DNA from: Burkholderiaceae bacterium | Lineage (GTDB): Bacteria; Pseudomonadota; Gammaproteobacteria; Burkholderiales; Burkholderiaceae | Reading direction: 5' to 3' | DNA: 38,707 nucleotides | Assembly (NCBI GenBank): GCA_947372155.1 | Contig: CANBSM010000001.1 | Coordinates: 1 to 38,707 of the forward strand | Shown here: piece by piece, positions 16,307 to 24,842 of the stretch | Position numbering within the stretch: position 1 is the first letter of the stretch | How the letters are laid out: each line of letters starts with the position of its first letter | Position numbers and translations under genes: made by a program | Notes under the pieces: model-generated | What the model was told of the DNA's origin: nothing | Seen by the model: the letters and a program-made list of their open reading frames with translations, nothing else | The model's database searches: none

Positions 16307-16957
16307 TTACTTCTTTTTTGGCAGATTATTCAGGGTTGCAGCACTATTGAGCTGCTGATCAACAAGATAGAGAGTGCCACCGTAATTGGCCTGTAAATCA
16401 TATCCCGATAATCCAACGGTATAAAAAGTAATTTCAGGATTAAATGAACGAATAGTGCCACCAGATCCAGCTGAGAAATTTGCATCCACATCAATACCGC
16501 CGCGCTTACCATCAATCGAGGTCAATAGAAATTGATCGATTGCACTAGAGGTCTTAAAGATCGCCACTTGGTATTGATCTTGATAGCCAGCACCTAGACC
16601 CTCACCTGTTTTAAGAGCTTGCATGAAAATAGGGTCTTTACGTCTCTTATCAAATAAAACACCCTCCCCTCGAGCTACCACTATCAAAACAATATTGACA
16701 TTGGTGGTGGTAAAGACCGCATAGCCAGCCGCTTGATCAATCTCTTTTTGAACTGCGGGATTCTGCTTAAGCAAGGCATCAAGACCAGTTTTAGACATCT
16801 TTAAGGTGGCATCGCGCTTTTGAATAATTTCCGCAGGAGTCAGTGGCTTGCCATCTTGACCCGTGGATTGGCAGCCAGCTAGAAATGACGCCACTAACAA
16901 AATCAAAGCGACATGTCTTAAGAAATTTTTAAAGGCAATAGTCATGGTGAAATTCAT
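16307..16957 (-). CDS. SYLF/YSC84-like domain lipoprotein
   Basis: Envelope lipoprotein of 216 aa: hydrophobic leader with lipobox FLAGCQS (Cys near residue 29), then a domain that resembles SYLF/YSC84 lipid-binding proteins. The domain has a helical lead-in (LDALLKQNPAVQKEIDQAAG), YAVFTTTNVNIVLIVVARGEG, and glycine-rich strands through to YGGTLYLVDQQ. The canonical SYLF tetrapeptide is not exact, so the family call is probable, not certain. Its ATG directly follows the stop of the 61-residue membrane protein. A terminator follows. Confidence 0.72.
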   Translation of the reverse strand: MNFTMTIAFKNFLRHVALILLVASFLAGCQSTGQDGKPLTPAEIIQKRDATLKMSKTGLDALLKQNPAVQKEIDQAAGYAVFTTTNVNIVLIVVARGEGVLFDKRRKDPIFMQALKTGEGLGAGYQDQYQVAIFKTSSAIDQFLLTSIDGKRGGIDVDANFSAGSGGTIRSFNPEITFYTVGLSGYDLQANYGGTLYLVDQQLNSAATLNNLPKKK

Positions 16958-17143
16958 TTATGCGGCTTGAATGGTCATAGAGGGCAACAAGATCGATACA
17001 TCGGCCTCAGCAGGTTTAGTCAATACGTAAGACAAGATGCAGGCGGCCAAAATAATCAGCGCGCCTAAAACTAAACTCCAATTTTTAATATTTGTCCGCA
17101 CTGGAAGACCCTCTTGTTTATTAGCATTATTGATATTGTCCAC
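16958..17143 (-). CDS. Small single-helix membrane protein
   Basis: A 61-residue protein starting at a GTG, with a polar N-terminus, one membrane helix (about 26-43, WSLVLGALIILAACILSYVL) and a short hydrophobic tail. No family is recognised. The stop abuts the ATG of the SYLF lipoprotein gene, so the two are probably cotranscribed and coupled. It diverges from the DUF1345 gene. The support is position and a plausible topology only. Confidence 0.5.
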   Translation of the reverse strand: MDNINNANKQEGLPVRTNIKNWSLVLGALIILAACILSYVLTKPAEADVSILLPSMTIQAA

Positions 17144-17213
17144 AACACACCAATCCCTGCGAGCTATGGATGGGTGGATAAGGCCTCTATTTTAAGTGCA
17201 TACTAGCGCTACT

Positions 17214-17891
17214 ATGAAAGCATCCCATTTGACTCAATACTGGCACCATATAGGCGCCACTCATAGACTGCTTATCGTCGCGATCACTGGGTTTGGATCC
17301 TACTTTTTGATCCCAGCTGATGTGAGCCCAATTGTCCGCTTAGCCCTGTCTTGGGTTCTGGCAGGGGGGCTGTACCTGACATTGACCTATGTCATGATGT
17401 ATTTTTCCACGCAAGAAAACATTCTGGAACTCTCAGTGAAAGAGGACGATGGCGCGGCGATGATCCTATTAGTCATCGTGCTCGCATCAGCGGCTAGCCT
17501 GGTAACGATCGTAATTATTCTTTCGGGAATCAAGGCGCTTCCCACCAATCTTGCCATACGTCATGTTGGTCTAGTTTTAGCAACTTATGTCATTTCTTGG
17601 TTATATGTGCATACGGCATTTGCTCTGCACTACGCCCATGTCTATTACCAGGAGCTTGAAAAAACCAAAGAAGCGCCTTTGCTATTTGCCTCCAAATTAA
17701 GGCCTACCTATGAAGACTTTCTCTACTTCTCCATGGTCATTGGCATGACTTGCCAAACTGCTGACGTCAATATTGCCAGCTCTAGAATTCGGTTTGTAGT
17801 TATGCTACAGGGAATGACTGCTTTTATTTTTAATGCTTCTTTACTGGCTTTAGCGATTAATTTGATTTCAGGGGTCGTTGCACTTTCCTAA
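17214..17891 (+). CDS. DUF1345 membrane protein
   Basis: Inner-membrane protein of 225 aa from the ATG at 17214; an in-frame GTG at 17196 would add 6 residues. It matches DUF1345: helix pairs, the motif LSWVLAGGLYLTLTYVMMYF, WLYVHTAFALHYAHVYY, then PTYEDFLYFSMVIGMTCQTADVNI and a final helix. The conserved YEDFxYFS and TxQTSD-like segments are highly characteristic. The function is unknown. Single gene, divergent from 16958-17143. Confidence 0.9.
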   Translation: MKASHLTQYWHHIGATHRLLIVAITGFGSYFLIPADVSPIVRLALSWVLAGGLYLTLTYVMMYFSTQENILELSVKEDDGAAMILLVIVLASAASLVTIVIILSGIKALPTNLAIRHVGLVLATYVISWLYVHTAFALHYAHVYYQELEKTKEAPLLFASKLRPTYEDFLYFSMVIGMTCQTADVNIASSRIRFVVMLQGMTAFIFNASLLALAINLISGVVALS

Positions 17892-17994
17892 GTCCAAACA
17901 AAAAGCCAACTTTAGCTCCATTGCATCAAATGGAGTTAACACTTCAGCACAAGCCCGTCATTTTCCAGACTCATCATGGCGCCCGAACACTCGG

Positions 17995-18018
17995 GCTCAA
18001 GAGTCATGAGCTATTTTT
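17995..18018 (+). terminator. Possible terminator after DUF1345
   Basis: Five-base arms GCTCA (17995-17999) and TGAGC (18007-18011) are followed by TATTTTT. The stem is short and the loop 7 bases, so this is weak; a second small stem (CCCGA/TCGGG) lies immediately upstream. Confidence 0.35.
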
Positions 18019-18032
18019 AATGCATTGTGGCG

Positions 18033-18854
18033 TCAGAACTTAAAAGTAGCAGCTAACTGCGGGCCTTTAAATGTCGTTTTTTGCAAGAGGCCATCGCCCT
18101 TCATGTCGTAGTACATAGTGCGGTAGGCAAGAGATACATCAACCCACTTTTCAAAGGTTTTACCAACACCGATAATGCCTTGCCAAGTCATATTGGTTGT
18201 GCCGCCACCGCCGCCAATGTCTGCATAAAAGGGAACATACCAAGTAGAGTCGGCTATTCGATAGCGACCTTTAAAACCTACGATTGGATCTGCAGTAGAA
18301 ACGGACTTGGAGTCGACTGCATTTTTAGAAAGGCCAAAAGCAGATAAGTCTAAAGAGACCGTTGCTGTTGCCATAATGCCTCGCACGCCGACTAAACCAT
18401 CCAAATAGGCATACTGATTATTCATCACGGTGTAGGTAGCTGCACCAGTAATGATGTTTTGTTGCATAGTGATCTTATCTGCGACGCCTACTGGTACCAC
18501 ACCCGCTCTAGCCGATTTGGCGTCAACAGTCGTACCACTTGTTGTTTGTAACGTTGCAGAAACAAGGTCGCCCATAATGCCCCAGTTGCCATAGTGCGCC
18601 TCTGCGGCGATCATCCCGCCGGATTTCAGATCACCAAGTACATTGCTTGTGGAGAGTTTTGCAGTGTTGATATAGCGATCGTTATAGAAAAGCGTAGAAG
18701 AAATGCCAGTACCCCAGATATAAGGGGTTACCTCAAAGCGCCACTCATCTGAAATTTTTGGCAGCGGCGAAAGATCCTGATCGGCGTGCGCTGGACTGAC
18801 ATTAGCCAAGATTGCAGATGCGGAAAAGAGAACCGCAACAATTTTCTTACTCAT
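18033..18854 (-). CDS. Outer-membrane beta-barrel protein
   Basis: A 273-residue exported protein, counting from the ATG at 18854 (a TTG 27 bases further out precedes no better site). Signal peptide MSKKIVAVLFSASAILANVS ends near PAHA. The mature part has alternating beta strands such as WRFEVTPYIWGTGISSTLFY and ends in ATFKF, the terminal phenylalanine recognised by the BAM machinery. A glycine-rich turn (IGGGGG) lies late. Similar barrels are annotated only as outer-membrane proteins; no ligand can be inferred. Confidence 0.82.
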   Translation of the reverse strand: MSKKIVAVLFSASAILANVSPAHADQDLSPLPKISDEWRFEVTPYIWGTGISSTLFYNDRYINTAKLSTSNVLGDLKSGGMIAAEAHYGNWGIMGDLVSATLQTTSGTTVDAKSARAGVVPVGVADKITMQQNIITGAATYTVMNNQYAYLDGLVGVRGIMATATVSLDLSAFGLSKNAVDSKSVSTADPIVGFKGRYRIADSTWYVPFYADIGGGGGTTNMTWQGIIGVGKTFEKWVDVSLAYRTMYYDMKGDGLLQKTTFKGPQLAATFKF

Positions 18855-19218
18855 AAATAGATCGACAGATGTAGGGCGCAAAAGGGTTTATTAATACTAA
18901 ATTTGATGGTGATTATAGACCGCAGGATTGGCGAAAAAGCCGATTGAAACTCGTACTCAAAGGGGGGGTTGTGCGCAGCTTAAGGACGATATTGACCTCA
19001 AACACTGACAAATATTTGATGGTTTAGAGCAATACTCATATGGTCAAAAAACGCAGAAAAGGGCTTTGAAGCGCTCAAACCCAGTCTAATAGTTCATTAT
19101 CTATATTTTCGATAATAAATATCAAATTTATTCATTAGACAAATAAACAACTGAGGTTCAAAATTCACTCAGTTGCAGCTTTACTAACAAATTGATTAAC
19201 CAAAACTAGGAGCACAGT
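18855..19218 (+). promoter_or_regulatory. 364-base intergenic region upstream of ahpC
   Basis: No convincing reading frame on either strand. It holds promoter sequence for the outer-membrane protein (minus) and ahpC (plus). The part nearer ahpC (19085-19135) is very AT-rich and includes GATAAT at 19111-19116, a possible -10, within the imperfect palindrome GATAATAAATATC (19111-19123). An OxyR-like series, CTAT-N7-ATAA at 19101-19115, is present but the flanking tetramers are off-register. AGGAG precedes the ahpC ATG. Confidence 0.45.
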
Positions 19219-19782
19219 ATGTCCATTATTAATACCGCAGTTCAACCATTCAAAACCGAAGCTTTCCACAATGGCAAGTTTGTTACCGTTACTGATGAAT
19301 CCCTCAAAGGTCACTGGTCAGTTTTGATTTTTATGCCAGCAGCATTTACTTTTAACTGCCCAACAGAAATTGAAGATGCAGCTGAGAACTATGCTGAATT
19401 CCAAAAAATGGGTGCTGAGGTTTATATCGTAACAACCGATACACATTTCTCACACAAAGTTTGGCACGAGACTTCTCCTGCCGTTGGTAAAGCGAAGTTC
19501 CCACTCGTTGGCGACCCAACACACACATTGACAAACGCTTTCGGTGTTCATATCCCTGAAGCTGGTTTGGCATTGCGTGGCACATTCATCATCAACCCAG
19601 AAGGCGTCATCAAGACAGCAGAGATTCATTCAAATGAAATCGCTCGTGATGTTTCTGAAACTTTACGTAAGTTGAAGGCCGCTCAGTACACAGCAGCTCA
19701 CCCAGGCGAAGTATGCCCAGCTAAGTGGAAAGAAGGCGCAGCAACGTTGACTCCATCTTTGGATCTCGTAGGCAAGATCTAA
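19219..19782 (+). CDS. ahpC: Alkyl hydroperoxide reductase subunit AhpC (typical 2-Cys peroxiredoxin)
   Basis: Cytosolic peroxidase (187 aa, exact family length) that reduces H2O2 and organic peroxides and is recycled by AhpF. The peroxidatic cysteine is Cys47 in AAFTFNCPTE and the resolving cysteine lies in GEVCPAKW near the C-terminus. The normal Thr/Arg active-site environment is visible. Asn replaces the usual Val just before the peroxidatic cysteine. AGGAG is well placed upstream. It is followed 99 bases later by ahpF, with an unusual hairpin leader between. Confidence 0.97.
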   Translation: MSIINTAVQPFKTEAFHNGKFVTVTDESLKGHWSVLIFMPAAFTFNCPTEIEDAAENYAEFQKMGAEVYIVTTDTHFSHKVWHETSPAVGKAKFPLVGDPTHTLTNAFGVHIPEAGLALRGTFIINPEGVIKTAEIHSNEIARDVSETLRKLKAAQYTAAHPGEVCPAKWKEGAATLTPSLDLVGKI

Positions 19783-19796
19783 GTTGAATCAGTAAT

Positions 19797-19854
19797 CCAT
19801 AGACTCTCTTTAAGAGAGTCTATTGGAGAGGACAAGATCCTGCCCAATAGACTC
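19797..19854 (+). promoter_or_regulatory. Alternative hairpins between ahpC and ahpF
   Basis: Three segments compete. A (ATAGACTCTCTT, 19799-19810) is perfectly complementary to B (AAGAGAGTCTAT, 19812-19823). The 3' part of B (GAGTCTATTGG, 19816-19826) is perfectly complementary over 11 bases to C (CCAATAGACTC, 19844-19854), with an extra AGGA/TCCT stem inside the B:C loop. A:B and B:C cannot form together. Neither is followed by a T run, so a role in mRNA processing, stability or ahpF translation is more likely than classical termination. Confidence 0.65.
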
Positions 19855-19881
19855 ACCTAAAAAATACCCAAGGAAATCACC

Positions 19882-21459
19882 ATGCTCGATACCAATATCA
19901 AATCCCAGTTGAAGGTATATTTTGAAAAGATTGTTAGCCCTATCGTTTTAGTAGCTAGCATTGATGGAAGTGATAGCTCCCAGCAAATGCTTGAACTTTT
20001 AAACGAAGTGGCTGAGCAATCAGACAAGATCACCATCAAAACGGATGGTCAGAGTGAACATATTCCTAGCTTTACCGTTAGCAAGACAGACCAAGCTGCT
20101 CGCATTACTTTTGCCGGCCTACCTATGGGCCATGAGATGACCTCATTCATCTTGGCTATTCTGCAAGCCAGTGGTTATCCAGCAAAAGTTGAGCAGGAGG
20201 TGATTGACCGAATTATCAATCTAGATTCAAAACTCAATTTCCAGACATTTATCTCTTTGTCATGCCACAACTGTCCAGATGTTGTCCAAGCTTTGAACTT
20301 GATGGCCGCCCTCAATCCGCAAGTTACCCATGAAATGGTTGACGGTGCGCTTTACCAAGGATTAGTAGATCAATACCAGATCATGGCTGTACCAACAGTG
20401 ATTCTCAATGGTGAAGTGTTTGGCCAAGGCCGCATGAGTGTTGAAGAGATTGTTGCCAAACTCGATACCTCAAGCCCTAAAGAAGAAGCTGCCAAGCTCT
20501 CCGCAAAGGCCCCATACGATGTATTGGTAATTGGTGGCGGGCCTGCTGGTGCGGCTGCCTCAATCTACGCGGCGCGCAAGGGTATTCGCACTGGCATTGT
20601 GGCAGAACGCTTTGGCGGCCAAGTGATGGACACCATGGGCATTGAAAATTTCATCTCCGTTAAAGAGACTGAAGGGCCAAAATTAGTTCAAGCACTTGAG
20701 CAACACGTGAAAAGCTATGAAGTAGACATCATGAATCTACAGCGTGCCAATGCATTACGTAAAACTGACAAGGGCATTGAAGTGGAATTAGCAAATGGCG
20801 CAGTCCTTACTAGCAAATCTGTGATTGTCAGTACTGGTGCCCGCTGGAGGGAGATGAATGTTCCCGGCGAACAAGAATATCGCGGCAAAGGCGTTGCTTA
20901 CTGCCCACATTGTGACGGCCCTTTATTCAAAGGTAAGCGTGTAGCTGTGATTGGTGGTGGCAACTCTGGCGTTGAGGCTGCCATTGATTTGGCAGGTATC
21001 GTAAGTCACGTTACCTTAATTGAATTCGATAGCAAGTTGCGTGCAGATGCGATCTTGCAAAAGAAGATGGCTAGCATGCCAAACGTAACTGTCATTATGA
21101 GCGCGCTCACCAAGGAAGTATTGGGCGCAGATGGCAAGGTCAGGGGCTTACGCTATCAAGACCGCACCAACAATACCGAGCATACGATCGATCTTGAAGG
21201 CATCTTTGTGCAAATTGGATTGTTGCCAAATACTGATTGGCTTAAAGGCACGATTGATCTTTCTAAGCATGGTGAAGTCATCGTTGATGCCAAAGGCGAA
21301 ACCTCATTACCAGGTGTTTTCGCAGCAGGTGATTGCACTACTGCTCCATATAAGCAAATTATTATTGCCATGGGCGAAGGTGCCAAAGCTTCACTAGGAG
21401 CGTTTGATTACTTAATTCGCTCATCCGTTAGCGAACCACAGGAAGCTGTTGCTGCTTAA
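19882..21459 (+). CDS. ahpF: Alkyl hydroperoxide reductase subunit F
   Basis: NADH-dependent flavoprotein disulfide reductase (525 aa) that recycles AhpC. N-terminal double-thioredoxin-like domain with the redox pair in SCHNCPD (Cys128, Cys131). FAD-binding motif [20 protein letters not shown] (about 214-233), catalytic CPHC (341-344), NADH motif [12 protein letters not shown] (about 357-368), and a second FAD motif with [16 protein letters not shown] near the C-terminus. All functional cysteines are present. Ribosome site AAGGAAATC. Ends before a strong terminator. Confidence 0.97.
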   Translation: MLDTNIKSQLKVYFEKIVSPIVLVASIDGSDSSQQMLELLNEVAEQSDKITIKTDGQSEHIPSFTVSKTDQAARITFAGLPMGHEMTSFILAILQASGYPAKVEQEVIDRIINLDSKLNFQTFISLSCHNCPDVVQALNLMAALNPQVTHEMVDGALYQGLVDQYQIMAVPTVILNGEVFGQGRMSVEEIVAKLDTSSPKEEAAKLSAKAPYDVLVIGGGPAGAAASIYAARKGIRTGIVAERFGGQVMDTMGIENFISVKETEGPKLVQALEQHVKSYEVDIMNLQRANALRKTDKGIEVELANGAVLTSKSVIVSTGARWREMNVPGEQEYRGKGVAYCPHCDGPLFKGKRVAVIGGGNSGVEAAIDLAGIVSHVTLIEFDSKLRADAILQKKMASMPNVTVIMSALTKEVLGADGKVRGLRYQDRTNNTEHTIDLEGIFVQIGLLPNTDWLKGTIDLSKHGEVIVDAKGETSLPGVFAAGDCTTAPYKQIIIAMGEGAKASLGAFDYLIRSSVSEPQEAVAA

Positions 21460-21480
21460 ATAGCCAATAATTTGCCAAAC

Positions 21481-21508
21481 AAAAGGGAGTCCTAGCGACT
21501 CCCTTTTT
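21481..21508 (+). terminator. Rho-independent terminator after ahpF
   Basis: Eleven-base perfect arms (AAAAGGGAGTC at 21481-21491, GACTCCCTTTT at 21497-21507), loop CTAGC, followed by T. It also carries an A run upstream, so it can serve the convergent DUF1622 gene. Confidence 0.9.
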
Positions 21509-21528
21509 GATTTAAAAATAAATAGTGC

Positions 21529-21885
21529 TTATTCTGATTGACTAGACCTAGGTGCTTGCCAAGGCCAGCGACCATCAATCTCCAAAGTCAGAGACCAGCT
21601 TAGAAAGCAACGAATTAATACGATGGCACCCAACACTGCAACGCTAGTTAATGTTGGACTAATCGCCACCGTCCGAATCACATCTCCCGCAACCAAGACT
21701 TCAAGCCCCAGAATGAGAGAACGCACGATTTGTATGCGAAAGGTTTTATAGGCAATATCTGCCGTCTGAGTAATCAGGCCTTTTGTAAAACAAAAGAGTC
21801 CCCATAAGACGCCAATCGATACGACCGCCACCCCCAGGGCATCCATCACATCACTGACATCTCGAATAATTTCAATTTGATTCAT
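21529..21885 (-). CDS. DUF1622 membrane protein
   Basis: A 118-residue inner-membrane protein with three hydrophobic helices (about 16-36, 55-70 and 80-98). It matches DUF1622 in FRIQIVRSLILGLEVLVAGDV and the following IRTVAISPTL segment. The function of the family is unknown. Single gene, convergent with ahpF and sharing its terminator region. No clear ribosome site precedes the ATG. Confidence 0.85.
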   Translation of the reverse strand: MNQIEIIRDVSDVMDALGVAVVSIGVLWGLFCFTKGLITQTADIAYKTFRIQIVRSLILGLEVLVAGDVIRTVAISPTLTSVAVLGAIVLIRCFLSWSLTLEIDGRWPWQAPRSSQSE

Positions 21886-22030
21886 ATTGCAGTCTTTTCT
21901 TTTTAATGGCCTTATATTAACCCGTTTGAAGCCCGCCTTACTAATGAAAACTAAAGCCTAGAAAGGCACCTTATCCCAATATAAATTACACTCAGTTACC
22001 TATTAATTTACTCCATCCAAAGGAACAAGA

Positions 22031-22666
22031 ATGAGCTTAATTGAAAAATTACAGTGGCGCTATGCCACCAAAAAAATGGATCCCACAAAATCCGTGCCCC
22101 TGGAGAAAGTGGAGAAAATTCTGGAAGCCATTCGCTTAACTGCTAGCTCCAGCGGATTGCAGCCATACGAAGTGTTTGTCATCACCAATAAAGCCATCCG
22201 TGAAAAAATTAAAGCCATTTCCTGGGATCAAACCCAAGTGGTTGACTCTTCTCACTTACTCGTTTTTGCTGCTTGGGATACTTATACGGCAGACCGAATC
22301 AATCAATCATTTGATATGACTGAGAAGCTGCGCAACTTTAAGAGTGAAGCTGGAGATATATACCGTCAGAAGCTTCTAAGTGGTTACACCGCAAAAGACG
22401 CTGAAACCAATTACACGCATGCTGCAAAACAGGCTTACATTGGACTTGGCACTGCACTCATTGCTGCGGCATATGAAGAAGTAGACTCCACACCTATGGA
22501 AGGATTTGATGCTGCAGCTCTTGATGAGATCCTCAACCTCAAAGCAAAAGGTTTACGCAGCGTTGTGATGCTGCCTCTGGGCTATCGGATGGCTGATGAA
22601 GACTGGTTAGTGAACTTGAAAAAAGTAAGGAGACCTCAGGAAGACTTTATTACTTGGATTGAGTAA
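22031..22666 (+). CDS. NAD(P)H-dependent nitroreductase (NfsB-like)
   Basis: Cytosolic FMN oxidoreductase of 211 aa. N-terminal RYATKKMDP resembles the FMN-phosphate loop of NfsB-type enzymes; SSSGLQPYEVFVI is the flavin-contact strand; GLGTALIAAAYEEVDSTPMEGFD is the usual C-terminal core with PMEGF. It probably reduces nitroaromatics or quinones, but the natural substrate is unknown. AAAGGAAC precedes the ATG. Single gene. Confidence 0.88.
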   Translation: MSLIEKLQWRYATKKMDPTKSVPLEKVEKILEAIRLTASSSGLQPYEVFVITNKAIREKIKAISWDQTQVVDSSHLLVFAAWDTYTADRINQSFDMTEKLRNFKSEAGDIYRQKLLSGYTAKDAETNYTHAAKQAYIGLGTALIAAAYEEVDSTPMEGFDAAALDEILNLKAKGLRSVVMLPLGYRMADEDWLVNLKKVRRPQEDFITWIE

Positions 22667-22689
22667 TAAATAGAACTGTAGAAAAAGTA

Positions 22690-22711
22690 AAAGCCACCCG
22701 AAGGTGGCTTT
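22690..22711. terminator. Bidirectional terminator between nitroreductase and phasin
   Basis: Nine-base perfect arms (AAAGCCACC at 22690-22698, GGTGGCTTT at 22703-22711) with loop CGAA, flanked by A- and T-rich runs, between two convergent genes. The core CCACCCGAAGGTGG is nearly the same as in the terminator at 5841-5868. Confidence 0.82.
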
Positions 22712-22740
22712 CTTAACAGCAAAATTAACTATTGAGTTAA

Positions 22741-23313
22741 TTAAGCAGCTTTACGGCTTTTAGCAGCTGGCTTAGCAACAGCGTATTGACCTTGGATGTT
22801 TGCCAAAGCAGCGTCAACACTCTTCTCGAAGTTAGCAAATGCATCAGTTGCAGTTGCACGAACTTGGTCGAATTGCTGGAGTGAAGAATCAAATGCAGTT
22901 TTGAATGCAGAAACAAATGCCTCAGAACCAGCAGGAGCTGTTTTAGTAGCTTCTTTAACAAACTTAACCAAATCAGCACGTGCGTCATCAATAGAAGCGT
23001 CAACTACTTGAGCTACTTCTTTGTTGCCGTTACGAACTACTTGGTTTACTTTAGCTTGGTAAGCAGCAGCATATTTAGCGGCTTCTTGAGCAGCTTCTGG
23101 CTGAGCTAATTTAGCTAATTGCTGTGGATCTTTGATTGCCAACAATTGTGAGCTTGAATCTTGAGCAGCAACTAAAGCATCTTTAGCAGCAGCTTGATTG
23201 ATTTCTGCTAATTCTTGAGCACTTTGAACAGCAACTTGTGCCAAATGTTTAGCAGTTTCGATTGCTTTTGCTTGTGCAGAAGCGAGTTGGTCGTTTAATT
23301 GAGCTTGAAACAT
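22741..23313 (-). CDS. phaP: Phasin (polyhydroxyalkanoate granule-associated protein)
   Basis: A 190-residue, alanine/glutamine-rich helical protein with typical phasin repeats (IETAKHLAQVAVQSAQELAE, APAGSEAFVSAFKTAF, ATDAFANFEKSVDAALANI) and a C-terminal KPAAKSRKAA tail that resembles histone-like linkers. Phasins coat PHB granules and can tether them to DNA through such basic tails. AAGGAT precedes the ATG. It has its own promoter, flanked by two TGC-N3-GCA elements. The codon use is very uniform, suggesting high expression. Confidence 0.9.
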   Translation of the reverse strand: MFQAQLNDQLASAQAKAIETAKHLAQVAVQSAQELAEINQAAAKDALVAAQDSSSQLLAIKDPQQLAKLAQPEAAQEAAKYAAAYQAKVNQVVRNGNKEVAQVVDASIDDARADLVKFVKEATKTAPAGSEAFVSAFKTAFDSSLQQFDQVRATATDAFANFEKSVDAALANIQGQYAVAKPAAKSRKAA

Positions 23314-23349
23314 GATTTATCCTTACTTTGTTAAATGGGTTAAATTTAT

Positions 23350-23412
23350 TGCGATGCACCATTTTAAGAGTCCCATTTTCCAAATGCAAGATATTTTTGT
23401 TGCAAAGCAACA
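23350..23412 (-). promoter_or_regulatory. Phasin promoter with two TGC-N3-GCA operators (candidate PhaR sites)
   Basis: On the minus strand TTGCAT (23389-23384) and TAAAAT (23366-23361) are 17 bases apart, a good sigma-70 promoter. A perfect inverted repeat TGTTGCAAAGCAACA lies just upstream (23398-23412), and a second TGC-GAT-GCA lies at the start point (23350-23358). PhaR repressors of PHB metabolism recognise TGC...GCA palindromes in other bacteria; that PhaR binds here is inferred. Confidence 0.62.
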
Positions 23413-23517
23413 TATATTTTTAAAACCCTCATTTCAAGGCTTTAAATGGGGTTTTCAGCTGACCTCATAGATTTGATTTGAGGAATCTTGTAGAAAATAG
23501 CCCTTTAAGGAGCCAGA

Positions 23518-24039
23518 TCATATGAGCGATAAAAGCAGAGCTATTGATAAAACGGCCCCAAGAATATTCATATAAAAACCCGCCGCAAACCCAAAGGCCC
23601 TCATTTTTGGTCTTTTTTGATACCCAAACCAGAATATCGCTCTATAAATATTGAATGCAATAGCCAAACATGGCGCCATGGCTAATCTAACTTCAGGCAA
23701 CCCTGACACCAATAGAGCAAGTACAACGATCAATAAAGTAAATTGTTCATGAGTATTATTCAGCACCCTTGTGCCGATCTCCACCCTGGAGTCGGAATGA
23801 TCTCCGGATATAGATGTGCCAAAAAACCTTTGAAATGCAATAAGAGCAATAAACGCAAATAAGGGCAAAGATCCTATTAATAGAGACCAAACAAAGACCC
23901 ACACTCTAATAGAGAGATGAGGAAGTGGATCAAATAAAAACAAAGGGGCAAGACACCATGAAATGCTCAGTGTTAGAACTGAAGCAATGAGTCCCATCAA
24001 CATCATGGCTCTGATATAACGCTGTTCAGGTCTCAGCAT
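23518..24039 (-). CDS. MAPEG family membrane protein
   Basis: Four-helix membrane protein of 173 aa resembling MAPEG (membrane-associated eicosanoid and glutathione metabolism) proteins. The typical segment is RVLNNTHEQFTLLIVVLALL, followed by AFNIYRAIFWFGYQKRPKMRAFGF, the family's polar loop. The Asn-x-x-Glu-Gln pattern is the glutathione-site signature of the family. It follows a soluble GST by 4 bases, which supports a glutathione-linked role. It is the last gene of the minus-strand cassette, with no terminator before the phasin promoter. Confidence 0.72.
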   Translation of the reverse strand: MLRPEQRYIRAMMLMGLIASVLTLSISWCLAPLFLFDPLPHLSIRVWVFVWSLLIGSLPLFAFIALIAFQRFFGTSISGDHSDSRVEIGTRVLNNTHEQFTLLIVVLALLVSGLPEVRLAMAPCLAIAFNIYRAIFWFGYQKRPKMRAFGFAAGFYMNILGAVLSIALLLSLI

Positions 24040-24043
24040 AAAG

Positions 24044-24814
24044 TTATCGCTTGAACAATATTCTCCAAAGCTGGAATTTTTGCCATATGTCTGCCTTCTG
24101 AAATGAAGATCTTTGCTGCATTCTAGAAAACCACATATTCAGCTCAGGATATGGATCAACTAGATCATACTCACCCACCATCTTCAGACGCCCCAAGAGA
24201 ATGCTAACCACAATATCTGCCGAAGAGGGTTTATCACCAAAAAGCATATTTTGAGGTTTTGGAAGGGAAGATAAAAACTGGCTCACTCTTTGGCGCTCTA
24301 TATTCAACTTATCCAAAAGATTGCCCTGTGTGAAGTAGTTGATACGACTTTCATTGAGACTGATCTTAGCCAGTATTGCTGCTGAATCTGAAGAGGATGT
24401 CACCTGAGACTTCAACTTACGCACGATATTGGCAAGTAACTTGGGAAACAGAAAATGTAAGGGTGGAAACTTGATCATCGCTTTTGCAAATGTAAGATCT
24501 TCTATCGAAATCAAATAAAAGCTCTCAACTACATTTCTAATACTTTGATTTGTCTGCAAGACTCCATCTAGCCATCTCTCGCCCGCACTAGAAGCCGCTA
24601 ATCTCAAGATATCACTACTATCAATCAAGATGAGATCACCATCAACTAGAGTAGGAACAGTCATATGCGGATTAATTTCCGTGTACCAAGGGCTGAGTTG
24701 CTCTTTAGCAATATGAATGTCCATCCGCCTGCTATCAAATGCAATATTGGCTTCATACAGAGCAAATCTGGCAATCATTGAGTAATACGAGGACGATGCG
24801 TTATACAAAATCAT
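24044..24814 (-). CDS. Glutathione S-transferase family protein
   Basis: A 256-residue cytosolic protein with a thioredoxin-like N-terminal GST domain: MILYNASSSYYSMIARFALY, INPHMTVPTLVDGDLILIDS (cis-Pro in VPTL and the glutathione-binding serine in DSSDI). The helical C-terminal domain contains LFGDKPSSADIVVSILLGR, the usual N-capping box region. GAGG precedes the ATG. Genes on both sides are within 4 and 28 bases. The substrate class is unknown. Confidence 0.85.
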   Translation of the reverse strand: MILYNASSSYYSMIARFALYEANIAFDSRRMDIHIAKEQLSPWYTEINPHMTVPTLVDGDLILIDSSDILRLAASSAGERWLDGVLQTNQSIRNVVESFYLISIEDLTFAKAMIKFPPLHFLFPKLLANIVRKLKSQVTSSSDSAAILAKISLNESRINYFTQGNLLDKLNIERQRVSQFLSSLPKPQNMLFGDKPSSADIVVSILLGRLKMVGEYDLVDPYPELNMWFSRMQQRSSFQKADIWQKFQLWRILFKR

Positions 24815-24842
24815 AGATAAACCTCATGTTGATTGCAGCAAA

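Noticed and set aside
19089..19125. OxyR box upstream of ahpC
   Set aside because: Only CTAT-N7-ATAA fits; the outer ATAG is one base off-register and the last tetramer is CAAA. Too weak to call as a site.
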